DNA of 64,000 bases from Actinomycetota bacterium (GTDB lineage Bacteria > Actinomycetota > Thermoleophilia > Solirubrobacterales > Solirubrobacteraceae), in assembly GCA_005888335.1 (NCBI GenBank), contig VAWY01000126.1:62001-126000 (forward strand), in the 5' to 3' direction. Of this stretch, positions 24,971-34,293 are shown piece after piece. Made by a program: the position numbers and the translations under genes. The notes under the pieces are model-generated. The model was not told the DNA's origin. It worked only from the letters and a program-made list of their open reading frames with translations, and searched no databases. Position 1 is the stretch's first letter, and the number at the start of each line of letters is the position of its first letter.

Positions 24971-25267
24971 GGCGCGGGACGTTAGCCTCCGTACGAGGGA
25001 TGGCCTGGGCACCACCCGAAGTCCTTGTGGCCGCACCTCTCGAGCGCGCTCCGCGCGCCTCCCTGCGGGGGTTTGGCGCGTTCGCACCCGCTCGTGAGAC
25101 GAGACGTCAATTGGGGCTGAAAGAGCGCCCCAAGTGACGTCTCGTCCCCCGGGGAGCCGCGGCTGGCGTGTTGCCGCTCGGCCCAGGCGCGGACCACGAT
25201 CCACTTCCCCTCGGTGACACCGACGCGGCCGCGTCCCGCGCGCCGAAGCGCGCGGGGCGCTCCACCC
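24971..25267. other. 297-bp intergenic region with a strong hairpin and no clear gene
   Basis: This gap lies between two minus-strand genes. It contains a long hairpin: GACGAGACGTCA (25098-25109) pairs with TGACGTCTCGTC (25135-25146), and inside it TTGGGGC pairs with GCCCCAA. An open frame does cross the gap on the minus strand, but its composition looks non-coding and no family was recognised. The hairpin may end the nitrilase transcript or form a structured leader of the peptidase gene. Confidence 0.55.
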
Positions 25268-26149
25268 TCAGTCCCCCACCCCCAGCACATCCGACCGCGA
25301 GTAGTGCCCCGTGACGTCGAACCAGCGCTTGGCGTCCAGGCCGCGGCGCAGGTCGCAGTCGGCGTAGACGATCGTCTCCTCGCCGTAGGCCGGCCCGGCG
25401 ATGACCTCGCCCCACGTCGGCTCGACGATCGCCGCGCCGCCGTTGCCGAAGACCTCGCGATCGGGCAGCGCGACGGGGAAGTCGTCGGGGAAGGCCGAGC
25501 GCGGGATGTACTGCGGCACCGAGACGACGAAGGCGCCGGACTCGATCGCGATGTGGCGCATCGAGGCGAGCCAGCCGTCGGAGTCGTCGGCCGTCGGCGC
25601 GACCCAGATCTGCGGCGCGCCTTGATACACGCGCCAGCGCGCGAGCGGCATCCGGTTCTCCCAGCAGATCAGCCCGCCGACGCGCCCGACCGGCGTGTCG
25701 ACCGGCGCCAGGTCGTCGCCGGGGCCGATGCCGTGGAAGAGGCGCTCATGCTGCGTCGGCATGAGCTTGCGGTGGCGGTGCAGCAGCTCGCCCGGGCCGA
25801 GCACGAGCATCGTGTTGTACAGCGAGCCGCCGTCGCGCTCGTTGACACCGATGACGCAGTGCAGGTCGTGCTTGCGGCACGCCGCGGCCAGCCGGTCGAC
25901 GAGCGGCCCGGGCACGTCGACCGAGTTCGCGTGCAGGCGCTCCCACAGCTCGTCGAAGCCGCCGAAGCGCGCCGCGCCCGCGGCCCAGGCGTTCGACGGA
26001 TACAGGGGCACGAACGTCTCGGGCAGGACGGCGAGCCGCGCGCCCTCCCCGGCCGCCTCGGCCAGCAGGCCGATCGCCTTGTCCACGCTGGCCTCGGCGT
26101 CGAGGATCACCGGCGTCGCCTGGATCGCGGCGACGCGGACGGTGGCCAT
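25268..26149 (-). CDS. Nitrilase (aliphatic/aromatic nitrilase branch)
   Basis: A 293-residue member of branch 1 of the nitrilase superfamily. The triad is Glu44 (AVLPETFVPLYP), Lys128 (HRHRKLMPTQHER) and Cys162 (GGLICWENRMPLAR). LICWENRMPL and KLMPTQHERL are characteristic of true nitrilases, which turn nitriles into carboxylic acids plus ammonia. It is divergent from dctA across 275 bp. The link to C4-dicarboxylate uptake is only positional. Confidence 0.9.
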   Translation of the reverse strand: MATVRVAAIQATPVILDAEASVDKAIGLLAEAAGEGARLAVLPETFVPLYPSNAWAAGAARFGGFDELWERLHANSVDVPGPLVDRLAAACRKHDLHCVIGVNERDGGSLYNTMLVLGPGELLHRHRKLMPTQHERLFHGIGPGDDLAPVDTPVGRVGGLICWENRMPLARWRVYQGAPQIWVAPTADDSDGWLASMRHIAIESGAFVVSVPQYIPRSAFPDDFPVALPDREVFGNGGAAIVEPTWGEVIAGPAYGEETIVYADCDLRRGLDAKRWFDVTGHYSRSDVLGVGD

Positions 26150-26173
26150 GGCGCGACCCTACCTCCTGGCCGA

Positions 26174-26201
26174 TCGTTGGATTAACCGAGCGCACCAACG
26201 A
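26174..26201. promoter_or_regulatory. Inverted repeat between nitrilase and dctA
   Basis: TCGTTGG (26174-26180) and CCAACGA (26195-26201) form a 7-bp inverted repeat with a 14-bp spacer that contains the AT-richer ATTAACC. It sits 25 bp upstream of the nitrilase start in the divergent region; the rest of the 275-bp gap shows no gene. It is a possible operator, with no regulator assigned. Confidence 0.35.
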
Positions 26202-26424
26202 GCCGTAGAGGTAGGTGTGCAGCCCCCGAAGGTCACCGAGCTGATCCGGGGATCGGCGCACGCGGCTCCTGCGCCCTCCGCCCCCGCCCCGCCGGCCTGG
26301 CGGTTGAAGGCCACGCCGCCGGCCGCCGACCAGAACGGCCGCTAAGACCACAACGACCACAAGCGAGACACCCGCTCCGCGCGCGCCTACGGTCGGCGCC
26401 GCAAACCGAGGAGAGGGGTCTCAC

Positions 26425-27765
26425 ATGTCAACTTCCGCGACCGCCACCCGCAAGCCGTGGCATCGCACGCTCTACGCCTGGGTGCTGATCGGCATCGTGG
26501 CGGGTATCGCCGTCGGCGCGCTCGCCCCGGACGTCGGGACGGGCCTGCAGCCGTTCGGCACGTCGTTCGTGAACCTCATCAAGATGGTCATCACGCCGGT
26601 GATCTTCTGCACCGTCGTGGTGGGGATCGGCTCGGTCGACTCGCTCAAGCGCGTCGGCCGCATCGGCGGCAAGACGCTCCTGTACTTCGAGGTCGTCACG
26701 ACCGCCGCGCTCGCCCTCGGTCTGTTCGTCATGAACGTGTTCCGTCCAGGCGACGGCGTGCACGCCGCGCCCAGCGGCATCAAGATCTCCGACACCGTCT
26801 CGGGCTTCATCCACCAGGGCGAGGCCTCGCACTGGTACGACCCGCTCGTCAACGCGATCCCGAACAGCGTCATCGGCGCCTTCGCCGAAGGCGACGTCCT
26901 GCAGGTCCTGGTCTTCGCGGTGCTCTTCGGGATCGCGATCAACGCGATGGGCGAGGCCGGCCGGCCGATCACGCGCGGCATCGAGAAGGTCGGCCAGGCG
27001 CTGTTCGGCGTCGTGCGCCTCGTCATGTACGCCGCACCCATCGGCGCGTTCGGCGCCATGGCCTACACCGTCGGCGAGTACGGTCTCGACTCCCTGACGA
27101 GCCTGCTCAAGCTGATCGCGATCTTCTACGGGACGTCGCTGTTCTTCGTGCTCGTCGTCCTCGGTGGGATCGCGCGCGCCAACGGCCTGTCGATCCTGCG
27201 GCTTGTCCGCTACATGAAGGAGGAGCTGCTGGTCGTGCTGGGCACGAGCTCGTCGGAGTCCGTGCTCCCGCAGGTCATGCGCAAGCTCGAGCGGCTCGGC
27301 TGCTCGCGCCAGGTTGTCGGGCTGACGGTCCCGTCGGGCTACTCGTTCAACCTCGACGGCACGTGCATCTACCTCACGCTCGCCGCGCTGTACGTCGCCC
27401 AGGCGCAGGACGTCAGCCTCTCGCTCGGCGCGCAGCTCGGGCTGATGGCGATCCTGCTGCTGACCTCCAAGGGCGCGGCGGGCGTGACCGGCTCGGGCTT
27501 CATCGTCCTCGCGGCGACGCTGTCGTCGATCGGGACCGTGCCGGTGGCCGGGATCATGCTGCTGTTCGGCATCGACAAGTTCATGTCGGAGTGCCGCGCG
27601 CTGACGAACCTGATGGGCAACACCGTGGCGAGCGTCGTCATCGCGCGCTCGGAAGGCCAGTTCGACGCACAGCGCGCGCGGGCCGTGCTCGCCGGCGAGC
27701 CCGTGCCCGAGCCCGCCGAGCCCGAGCCTCTGCGCGCGCCGCAGCCCGTTCCCGCCGCCGCCTGA
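26425..27765 (+). CDS. dctA: C4-dicarboxylate:cation symporter DctA
   Basis: A 446-residue DAACS-family transporter with about 8 membrane helices and two re-entrant loops. LGTSSSESVLPQVMRKLERLG (the serine-rich HP1 loop), TVPSGYSFNLDGTCIYLTLAALY (the NLDGT motif), and SKGAAGVTGSGFIVLAATL (HP2) all match DctA. It takes up succinate, fumarate or malate. The ribosome-binding site GGAGAGG lies 9 bp before the ATG. The histidine kinase gene starts 10 bp after its stop, so sensing and uptake are one transcription unit. Confidence 0.94.
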   Translation: MSTSATATRKPWHRTLYAWVLIGIVAGIAVGALAPDVGTGLQPFGTSFVNLIKMVITPVIFCTVVVGIGSVDSLKRVGRIGGKTLLYFEVVTTAALALGLFVMNVFRPGDGVHAAPSGIKISDTVSGFIHQGEASHWYDPLVNAIPNSVIGAFAEGDVLQVLVFAVLFGIAINAMGEAGRPITRGIEKVGQALFGVVRLVMYAAPIGAFGAMAYTVGEYGLDSLTSLLKLIAIFYGTSLFFVLVVLGGIARANGLSILRLVRYMKEELLVVLGTSSSESVLPQVMRKLERLGCSRQVVGLTVPSGYSFNLDGTCIYLTLAALYVAQAQDVSLSLGAQLGLMAILLLTSKGAAGVTGSGFIVLAATLSSIGTVPVAGIMLLFGIDKFMSECRALTNLMGNTVASVVIARSEGQFDAQRARAVLAGEPVPEPAEPEPLRAPQPVPAAA

Positions 27766-27775
27766 GGCGAGCATC

Positions 27776-29353
27776 ATGTCGGGCGTGCGCCGAAGCAGCC
27801 TCGCCCGGCAACTGCTCGTCCTGCAGCTCGTCATCGTGGCGCTGACGGTCGCCGTCGGCGCCGCGGTGACGGTCAGGACGGCGCAGGAGCGCACGCGCGA
27901 GCAGCAGCGCGCCCGCGCGCTCGCCGTCGCCGAGACGCTGGCGCTGTCGCCCGACGTGGCGTCGGCGCTGCGCGGCCCCGATCCCTCGCGGGCGCTGCAG
28001 CCGCTCGCCGAGCACGTCAGGCGTCAGACGCACGTCGCGTTCGTCGTCGTGATGAGCCCGGCCGGCATCCGCTACACGCATCCCAACCCGGCGCAGATCG
28101 GCAGGCGGTTCGTCGGCGACATCGCGCCCGCGCAGCATGGACGGGCGTTCACCGAAACCTACACCGGCACGCTCGGCCCGTCGGTGCGGGCGGTCGTGCC
28201 GGTGCGGCGCGGCGGGCGCGTCGTCGGCCTCGTCTCGGCCGGGGTGCTCGAGAAGGCGATCTCGGCCGAGCTCGCCGACCAGCTCCCGCGGCTGATCGGC
28301 CTGGCGGCGCTCGCGCTGGTGCTCGGCGGCGGGCTGACGCTGCTCGTCGCGCGCCGCGTCAAGCGCCAGACGCTCGGGCTCGAGCCGCGCGAGATCGCAA
28401 CGCTCTACGAGCACCACGACGCCGTGCTGCACGCGATCCGCGAGGGCGTCCTCGTCGTCGACGGCGACCGGCGGCTGCAGCTCGTCAACGACGAGGCGCG
28501 CCGGCTGCTCGCGCTCGGCGCGGGCGCGCAGGGCGCGCCGGTCGTGCGTGCCGTCCCGCCCGGCTCGCTGCGCGAGCTGCTCGCCTCGGGGTGCGAGGCC
28601 GCCGACGCCCTGCACGTGCTGGGCGACCGCGTCCTGGTCGTCAGCCAGCGCCAGGCGCGCGTCGACGGCCGGACCATCGGGACCGTCACGACCCTGCGCG
28701 ACCGGACCGAGCTCGAGGGCCTGGTCCGCGAGCTCGACAGCGTCCGCGGGCTCGCCGACTCGCTGCGCGCGCAGGCGCACGAGGCGGCCAACCGGCTGCA
28801 CACGCTCGTCGGTCTCGTCGAGCTCGGGCGCCACGACGAGGCGATCGCGTTCGCGACCGAGCAGGCCGGCCTCGCCCAGGAACTGCTGGGCCGCCTGCAG
28901 GAGCGCGTCGACGAGCCGGCGCTCGTCGCGCTGCTGCTCGGCAAGACGGCGTCCGCCGAGGAGCGCGGGATCGAGCTCGTCCTCGACGACGTCGACTTCG
29001 CCGGCGCGGGCCTGCCCGCCACCGGCCTCGTCACGATCGTCGGCAATCTCCTCGACAACGCGATGGACGCCGCCGGCCACGCGCCGGGCGCGCGGGTCGA
29101 GCTCAGCCTGCGCACCTCGGGCGGCGAGGCGGTGGTCGCGGTGCGCGACAGCGGTCCCGGCATCCCGCCCGAGCACCTCGACGACGTCTTCGAGCCGGGC
29201 TGGACGACCAAGCCCGCGGGTGTCGGCGGGCGCGGGCTCGGGCTCGCCCTGGTGCGCCAGACGGCGACGCGCCTGGGCGGGACGGCGAGCGCGGCCAACG
29301 ATGGCGGCGCGGTCATCACGGTCCGGCTGCCGGTGCGGGAGCGCGTCGCATGA
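27776..29353 (+). CDS. CitA/DcuS-type sensor histidine kinase
   Basis: A 525-residue kinase. Membrane helix 1 (about 10-32), an extracytoplasmic PDC/Cache sensor (about 40-170) with RYTHPNPAQIGRRF as the carboxylate-binding motif of DcuS/CitA, helix 2 (about 174-196), and a PAS-like domain (about 215-315). The phosphoacceptor region, SLRAQAHEAANRLHTLVGL, is of the Spo0B-like 'HE..N.LH' type. HATPase motifs are NLLDNAMDAA, DSGPGIP and GRGLGLALV. Operon context with dctA makes C4-dicarboxylates the likely signal. Confidence 0.93.
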   Translation: MSGVRRSSLARQLLVLQLVIVALTVAVGAAVTVRTAQERTREQQRARALAVAETLALSPDVASALRGPDPSRALQPLAEHVRRQTHVAFVVVMSPAGIRYTHPNPAQIGRRFVGDIAPAQHGRAFTETYTGTLGPSVRAVVPVRRGGRVVGLVSAGVLEKAISAELADQLPRLIGLAALALVLGGGLTLLVARRVKRQTLGLEPREIATLYEHHDAVLHAIREGVLVVDGDRRLQLVNDEARRLLALGAGAQGAPVVRAVPPGSLRELLASGCEAADALHVLGDRVLVVSQRQARVDGRTIGTVTTLRDRTELEGLVRELDSVRGLADSLRAQAHEAANRLHTLVGLVELGRHDEAIAFATEQAGLAQELLGRLQERVDEPALVALLLGKTASAEERGIELVLDDVDFAGAGLPATGLVTIVGNLLDNAMDAAGHAPGARVELSLRTSGGEAVVAVRDSGPGIPPEHLDDVFEPGWTTKPAGVGGRGLGLALVRQTATRLGGTASAANDGGAVITVRLPVRERVA

Positions 29354-30033
29354 TCCGCACCGTGGTGGTCGACGACGACGCGCTCGTCGCCGACGTGCAC
29401 CGCTCCTACGTCGAGCGCCTGCCGGGCTTCGCGGTCGTCGGCGTGGCGCACCGCGGCGCCGAGGCGCTCGCGCTGGTCGAGGAGCGCGAAGCCGACCTGC
29501 TGCTGCTCGACTTCTACCTGCCCGACATCAAGGGGCTCGACGTCTGCCGGGCGCTCAAGGCGCGGTCGCGCCGGCCCGTCGACGTGATCGCGGTCACCGC
29601 CGCGCGCGACGTCGAGACCGTCCGCAACGCCGTCGCGCACGGCGTCGTGCAGTACCTCATCAAGCCGTTCAGCTTCGCCACCTTCCGTGAGCGCCTCGAG
29701 CGCTACGCCGCGTACCGCGCACGCCTGGAGGGTCGCGACGAGGCCGACCAGGCCGAGGTCGACGGACTCTTGGGGACGCTGCGCGCGCCCGCGGCGCCGC
29801 GCCTCCCCAAGGGCCTGTCGAAGACGACGTACGACCTGGTGGCCGACGTCGTGCGCGGCGCCGACGGCGACCTGTCGGCCAGCGAGGTGGCCGACGCGGC
29901 GGGGCTCTCGCGGGTGAGCGCGCGGCGCTATCTCGAGCACCTCGCCGCCGAGGGGCTCGTCGACCTGGCCATGCGCTACGGCACGACCGGGCGCCCGGAG
30001 CACCGCTACCGCTGGCGCGCCGGGCGCGCTTAG
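29350..30033 (+). CDS. CitB/DcuR-type response regulator
   Basis: A 227-residue regulator. The receiver domain (1 to about 120) has acidic Asp8-10, phosphoacceptor Asp54 (LLLDFYLPDIKG), and Lys in LIKPFSFATF. The C-terminal domain (about 150-225) is a winged helix of the DcuR/CitB kind: GLSKTTYDLV, then DLSASEVADAAGLSRVSARRYL. The ATG overlaps the kinase stop (ATGA). It is expected to activate dctA and the following aminotransferase gene. Confidence 0.92.
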   Translation: MIRTVVVDDDALVADVHRSYVERLPGFAVVGVAHRGAEALALVEEREADLLLLDFYLPDIKGLDVCRALKARSRRPVDVIAVTAARDVETVRNAVAHGVVQYLIKPFSFATFRERLERYAAYRARLEGRDEADQAEVDGLLGTLRAPAAPRLPKGLSKTTYDLVADVVRGADGDLSASEVADAAGLSRVSARRYLEHLAAEGLVDLAMRYGTTGRPEHRYRWRAGRA

Positions 30034-30042
30034 ACTGGCGAC

Positions 30043-31416
30043 ATGGTCGTCCAGGCGAGCTTCGTCGAGCTCGACCGCGAGCGGATCCGGCAGCTGACCG
30101 AGCGCGAGACGGCGCTGCTCAACGAGCGCACCCCGCGCTCGGGGGAGATGTTCCAGCGCGCGCACGCCGTGCTCGCCGGCGGCGTCGCGTCGTCCTACCA
30201 GCTGCGCGAGCCGTGGCCGATCTACCTCGAGCGCGGCGCGGGGCCGCGCGTGTGGGACGTCGACGGCAACGAGATGCTCGACTTCCACAACGGTTTCGGC
30301 TCGATGGTCCAGGGCCACGCCCATCCCGCGATCGGCCGGGCGGTCAACGAGCGCTACGGCCGCGGCACGCACTTCGCGGCGCCGACCGAGGACGCGGTGG
30401 TGGTCGGCGAGGAGCTCGCCCGGCGCTGGGGGCTGCCGAAGTGGCGCTACACCAACTCGGGCAGCGAGTCGACGATGGACGCGATCCGGATCGCGCGCGC
30501 GTACGCGGGCCGCGAGCCGATCCTGAAGATCTTCGGCTCCTACCACGGCCACCACGACGCGGTCATGGTCTCGATCGGCGTCCCCTACGACGAGATCGGC
30601 CCGCCCGAGCGGCCGGCCCAGCTGCCCTACGGCGGGGGCATCCCGCGCGCGACCGTCGAGCTGACCCACGCCGTCCACTTCAACGACGCCGAGGGCATGG
30701 AGCGCCTCGTCGCCGAGGTGCAGCCGGCCTGCGTGATCATGGAGGCGGCGATGATGAACCTCGGGGTCGTCCTCCCCGAGCCGGGCTACCTCGAGGCCGT
30801 CCGCGAGATCACGCGCGCGGCGGGTGTCGTGCTGATCTTCGACGAGGTCAAGACGGGCCTGACCATCGCGCCCGGCGGGGCAACGGAGCGCTTCGGGGTC
30901 ATGCCCGACCTCATCACGTTGGCCAAGTCGCTCGGCGGCGGGCTGCCGACGGGCGCGATCGGCGGGACCGACGAGGTCATGCGCGTCGTCGAGGACGGCA
31001 CCGTCTACCAGGTGGGCACCTACAACGGGAACCCGCTCGGGATGGCGGCCGCGCGCGCCAACCTGCTCGAGGTCATGACCCCGGAGGCCTACGCGCACCT
31101 CGACCACCTCAACGACCGCATCGTCTCGGGCTGCCAGGCGGTCGTCGACGAGCACCGCCTCCCCGCCTACACGGTGGGCGTCGGCGCCAAGGGCTGCGTG
31201 ACGTTCTCGACCGAGAAGGTCGTCGACTATCCGTCGTTCAAGCGCGCGCAGGACGTCGAGCTCACCGAGCTCGCCTGGCTCTACAACATGAACCGTGGCG
31301 TGTTCATGACGCCGGGCCGCGAGGAGGAGTGGACGCTCTCGGTGACCCATGACGACGCGGCCGTCGACCGCTACGTCGAGGTGTTCGCCGAGCTGGCGCG
31401 GGACCTGACGGCATGA
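30043..31416 (+). CDS. Class III aminotransferase, glutamate-1-semialdehyde aminomutase-like
   Basis: A 457-residue PLP enzyme. Landmarks are TNSGSESTMDAIRIARAYAGR, the FGSYHGHHDAVM segment, DEVKTGLTIAPGG (PLP-binding Asp), and TLAKSLGGGLPTGAIGG with the Schiff-base lysine. It resembles HemL but has extra insertions, and its context (9 bp after the dicarboxylate two-component system) argues for a catabolic transaminase or aminomutase rather than tetrapyrrole synthesis. The substrate is unknown. Confidence 0.82.
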   Translation: MVVQASFVELDRERIRQLTERETALLNERTPRSGEMFQRAHAVLAGGVASSYQLREPWPIYLERGAGPRVWDVDGNEMLDFHNGFGSMVQGHAHPAIGRAVNERYGRGTHFAAPTEDAVVVGEELARRWGLPKWRYTNSGSESTMDAIRIARAYAGREPILKIFGSYHGHHDAVMVSIGVPYDEIGPPERPAQLPYGGGIPRATVELTHAVHFNDAEGMERLVAEVQPACVIMEAAMMNLGVVLPEPGYLEAVREITRAAGVVLIFDEVKTGLTIAPGGATERFGVMPDLITLAKSLGGGLPTGAIGGTDEVMRVVEDGTVYQVGTYNGNPLGMAAARANLLEVMTPEAYAHLDHLNDRIVSGCQAVVDEHRLPAYTVGVGAKGCVTFSTEKVVDYPSFKRAQDVELTELAWLYNMNRGVFMTPGREEEWTLSVTHDDAAVDRYVEVFAELARDLTA

Positions 31417-31487
31417 CAAACGTCACGCCGAACTGACGACGGGCGCCACTACCGCGCCGGCTGCGGCGCGACGACGATGGTCGCATC

Positions 31488-32390
31488 ATGGAATTCGCCA
31501 TCGACGTCCGCGACCTGCGCCGCGCCTACGGCGACCTCGAGGCCGTGCGGGGGATCTCTTTCCGCGTCGCGCCCGGCGAGGTCTTCTGCCTGCTGGGACC
31601 CAACGGCGCGGGCAAGACGACCACCACCGAGATCCTCGAGGGCTACCGGGCGCGCACCGGCGGCGACGTCCGCGTCCTCGGATTCGATCCCGCCGCCGGC
31701 GAGCGCGCGCTGCGCGAGCGCGTCGGGGTCGTGCTCCAGGAGAGCGCCGTCCACGGCGAGCTCACCGTCGCCGAGGTGCTGCGGATGCACGCCCGCTACT
31801 ACCCGCGCCCGCGCCCGGCCGGCGAGCTGATCGAGCTCGTCGCGCTCGACGCCAAACAGGACGCGCCGGTGAAGCGCCTGTCCGGCGGCCAGCGGCGCCG
31901 GCTCGACCTCGCGCTGGCGCTGGTCGGAGACCCCGACCTGCTGTTCCTCGACGAGCCGACGACAGGCTTCGACCCGAGCGCCCGTCGTGCAGCGTGGGAG
32001 GCGATCCGCAGCCTGTGCTCGCTGGGCAAGACGATCTTCCTCACCACGCACTTCATGGACGAGGCGCAGGCGCTGGCCGACCGCGTCGCGGTCATGGCGC
32101 GCGGCGAGATCGTCGCCAGCGGGACGCCGGCCGAGCTCGGCGGGCGCGACACCGCGCCCGCGGAGATCCGCTTCGCGCTGCCGCGCGGCCTGACGCTCGC
32201 CGACCTGCCGGCGCTCGCCGGCGCCGAGCTCGACGAGCCGGAGCCCGGCCAGGCGCTCGTCGTCGCCTCCGACGGCGTCCGCACCGCCCACGCGCTCACC
32301 GGGTGGGCGCTGGAGCGCGGCCACGACCTGCGCGGCTTCGCCGTCGCGCAGCCCACCCTCGAAGACGTCTACCTCTCCCTCACCGCATGA
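31488..32390 (+). CDS. ABC transporter ATP-binding protein (DrrA/ABC-2 type)
   Basis: A 300-residue ATPase. Walker A is GPNGAGKT, the signature is RLSGGQRRRLDLAL, Walker B is LLFLDEPTTGFDP, and the H-loop is TTHFMDEAQ. A C-terminal regulatory extension (about 215-300) is usual in drug-exporter ATPases such as DrrA. The stop overlaps the ATG of the permease gene (ATGA). With the following kinase and regulator it forms a four-gene operon like the desKR-linked and bacitracin-type exporter modules. Confidence 0.93.
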   Translation: MEFAIDVRDLRRAYGDLEAVRGISFRVAPGEVFCLLGPNGAGKTTTTEILEGYRARTGGDVRVLGFDPAAGERALRERVGVVLQESAVHGELTVAEVLRMHARYYPRPRPAGELIELVALDAKQDAPVKRLSGGQRRRLDLALALVGDPDLLFLDEPTTGFDPSARRAAWEAIRSLCSLGKTIFLTTHFMDEAQALADRVAVMARGEIVASGTPAELGGRDTAPAEIRFALPRGLTLADLPALAGAELDEPEPGQALVVASDGVRTAHALTGWALERGHDLRGFAVAQPTLEDVYLSLTA

Positions 32391-33160
32391 CTTCCGACCT
32401 GCATCTCGCCGGCTGGCAGCTGCTCTACGAGCAGCGCTCGTTCTGGCGCAATCGCGCCCGGGCCTTCTTCGCCCTGGGCTTCCCGCTCATCCTGCTCGTG
32501 ACGTTCTGCAGCCTCAACCAGGGCGGCACCGTCTCGTCGCGGGGCGGCATCCCGATCGACACGGTGTTCCTGCCGGGGATCCTCGCCTACGGCGTCGTCA
32601 TGGCGACGTTCACCAACCTGGCCGTGGAGACCGCGCGGCTGCGCGACGCCGGCCTGCTCAAGCGCATGCAGGCGACGCCGCTGCCGGCGTGGGCCTACCT
32701 CGCCGGACGGATCGGCAGCGCGGTGACCGTCGCGCTCGTCATCGCCGCCGCGACCATCGCGCTGGGCGAGATCGCCTACGGCGTGCACGTCCACACCGCC
32801 GCGCTGGGCGGGCTGGCGCTGGCACTGATCGCCGGCACCGCGTGCTTCACCGCGCTGGGCATCGGGATCGTGCGGATCATCCCCAACGCCGACGCCGCCC
32901 CGGCCATCGTCAACGCCATGGTGCTGCCGCTGACGTTCATCTCGGGCGTGTGGGGGCCGAGCGACGGCGAGCCCGCGCTTCTCTCGCACCTCGCCCAGGC
33001 CTTCCCGCTCGAGCATCTCGCCGCCTGGCTGCAGCTCTGCTTCGACCCGCGGACGCACGGCGCGGCGGTGAGCGGCGGCGACCTGCTCGCGCTCGCGCTC
33101 TGGGGGTTCGCCGGGGTGCGGCTCACGCAGCGCTTCCTGCGCGTGACCATGACGGCATGA
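32387..33160 (+). CDS. ABC-2 type transporter permease
   Basis: A 257-residue membrane protein with six predicted helices, starting MTSDLHLAGWQLLYEQRSFWRN. The segments TARLRDAGLLKRMQATPLPAWAYL and VNAMVLPLTFISGVWGP are typical ABC-2 family parts; the first is the cytoplasmic coupling element. It pairs with the upstream ATPase. The exported substrate could be a lipid or an antimicrobial compound; this cannot be decided. Confidence 0.9.
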   Translation: MTSDLHLAGWQLLYEQRSFWRNRARAFFALGFPLILLVTFCSLNQGGTVSSRGGIPIDTVFLPGILAYGVVMATFTNLAVETARLRDAGLLKRMQATPLPAWAYLAGRIGSAVTVALVIAAATIALGEIAYGVHVHTAALGGLALALIAGTACFTALGIGIVRIIPNADAAPAIVNAMVLPLTFISGVWGPSDGEPALLSHLAQAFPLEHLAAWLQLCFDPRTHGAAVSGGDLLALALWGFAGVRLTQRFLRVTMTA

Positions 33161-34293
33161 GCGCAAACGCTCTCGACGACCTGCCGGGGATGGGCCCGCG
33201 TTCGCGCCGCAACGCGGTGCTCGTCCTCGCCATCTGGAGCGTCTTCGCGGTCGTGCCGATGGTCAACTTCTTCGGCGAGCACCGCGCGGCGTGGCGCATC
33301 GTCGTGGTCGTCGCCGCGTACGTCCCCTTCATCGTCGTCTACCTGAAGGCGATGATCCGGCTGCGCCGGCGGGCGCCGGAGCCCGCCGACCGGCCGTTCA
33401 TGGCGGCGCTCGTCGCCCTCAGCGCGGTGCTGATCGCGGCGGGCGGCGAGCCGTTCGTCGCGATGCTGGTGTTCACGTCGGTGGCGGCGGGGCGGCGGCT
33501 GCAGCCGCACGAGGCGCGGCGCGTGGTCTTCGCGCTGGGCGCGGGGGCGGCGGTGACGACCTGGGCCTACGGCGACGACACCGGCAACGTCGTCGCCTTG
33601 ACGTTCACGACGATCGGCCTCGGCTGGTGGATGATCGGCTTCACGCAGCTGCTCTCGACGGTCCAGGAGCTGCACGCGGCGCGCGAGGAGATCGCGCGGC
33701 TCGCCGTTGCCGACGAGCGCGTGCGGTTCGCGCGCGACCTGCACGACCTGCTCGGCCACTCGCTGTCGCTGATCGCGCTGAAGGCCGAGCTCGCGGGGCG
33801 GCTGCTGCCGGGCCGCGTCGACGAGGCCGCGCGGGAGATCGACGACATCGCCGCCGTGTCGCGGCGATCGCTGGGCGAGGTCCGCGAGGCGGTCGGCGGC
33901 TACCGGCGCCCGACCCTCGGCGCCGAGCTGGCCGGCGCGCGGAAGGCGCTCGCGGCCGCCGGGATCGCCGTTGAGGCCGACGCGCCGCCGGCCGAGCTGC
34001 CGGCCGACGCCGAGGCCGTCCTTGCGTGGACGGTGCGCGAGGCGACGACGAACCTCCTGCGCCACGCCGGCGCGCGGCGCGTGGCGATCCGCCTGGGGAC
34101 GAGCGACGACGAGGCGAGCGTCGAGGTCGTCGACGACGGCCGGGGCGCGGACGACGGCTCGGTCGACGACGGGAGCGGGCTCGCGGGGCTCGCCGAGCGG
34201 GTCGCCCGCCACCGCGGGCGGCTCGAGGCCGCGCCGCGGGCCGAGGGCGGCTTCCGGGTGGCCGTCTCGCTGCCGCTCGGGGCCGGTCCGTGA
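33157..34293 (+). CDS. DesK-like sensor histidine kinase (HisKA_3)
   Basis: A 378-residue kinase. Four or five membrane helices occupy about residues 22-165 with almost no extracytoplasmic domain, so it probably senses the membrane or the transporter itself. The phosphoacceptor is in FARDLHDLLGHSLSLIALKAEL (HisKA_3). ATP-binding parts are VREATTNLLRHAGA, VVDDGRGA and GSGLAGLAERVARHRG. The ATG overlaps the permease stop. The layout matches DesK and exporter-linked NarL-type kinases. Confidence 0.92.
   Translation: MSANALDDLPGMGPRSRRNAVLVLAIWSVFAVVPMVNFFGEHRAAWRIVVVVAAYVPFIVVYLKAMIRLRRRAPEPADRPFMAALVALSAVLIAAGGEPFVAMLVFTSVAAGRRLQPHEARRVVFALGAGAAVTTWAYGDDTGNVVALTFTTIGLGWWMIGFTQLLSTVQELHAAREEIARLAVADERVRFARDLHDLLGHSLSLIALKAELAGRLLPGRVDEAAREIDDIAAVSRRSLGEVREAVGGYRRPTLGAELAGARKALAAAGIAVEADAPPAELPADAEAVLAWTVREATTNLLRHAGARRVAIRLGTSDDEASVEVVDDGRGADDGSVDDGSGLAGLAERVARHRGRLEAAPRAEGGFRVAVSLPLGAGP

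Noticed and set aside
24982..25290. A 102-codon frame in the gap between peptidase and nitrilase (minus strand)
   Set aside because: It overlaps the nitrilase gene end, passes through a strong hairpin, has no recognisable family and no good ribosome-binding site.
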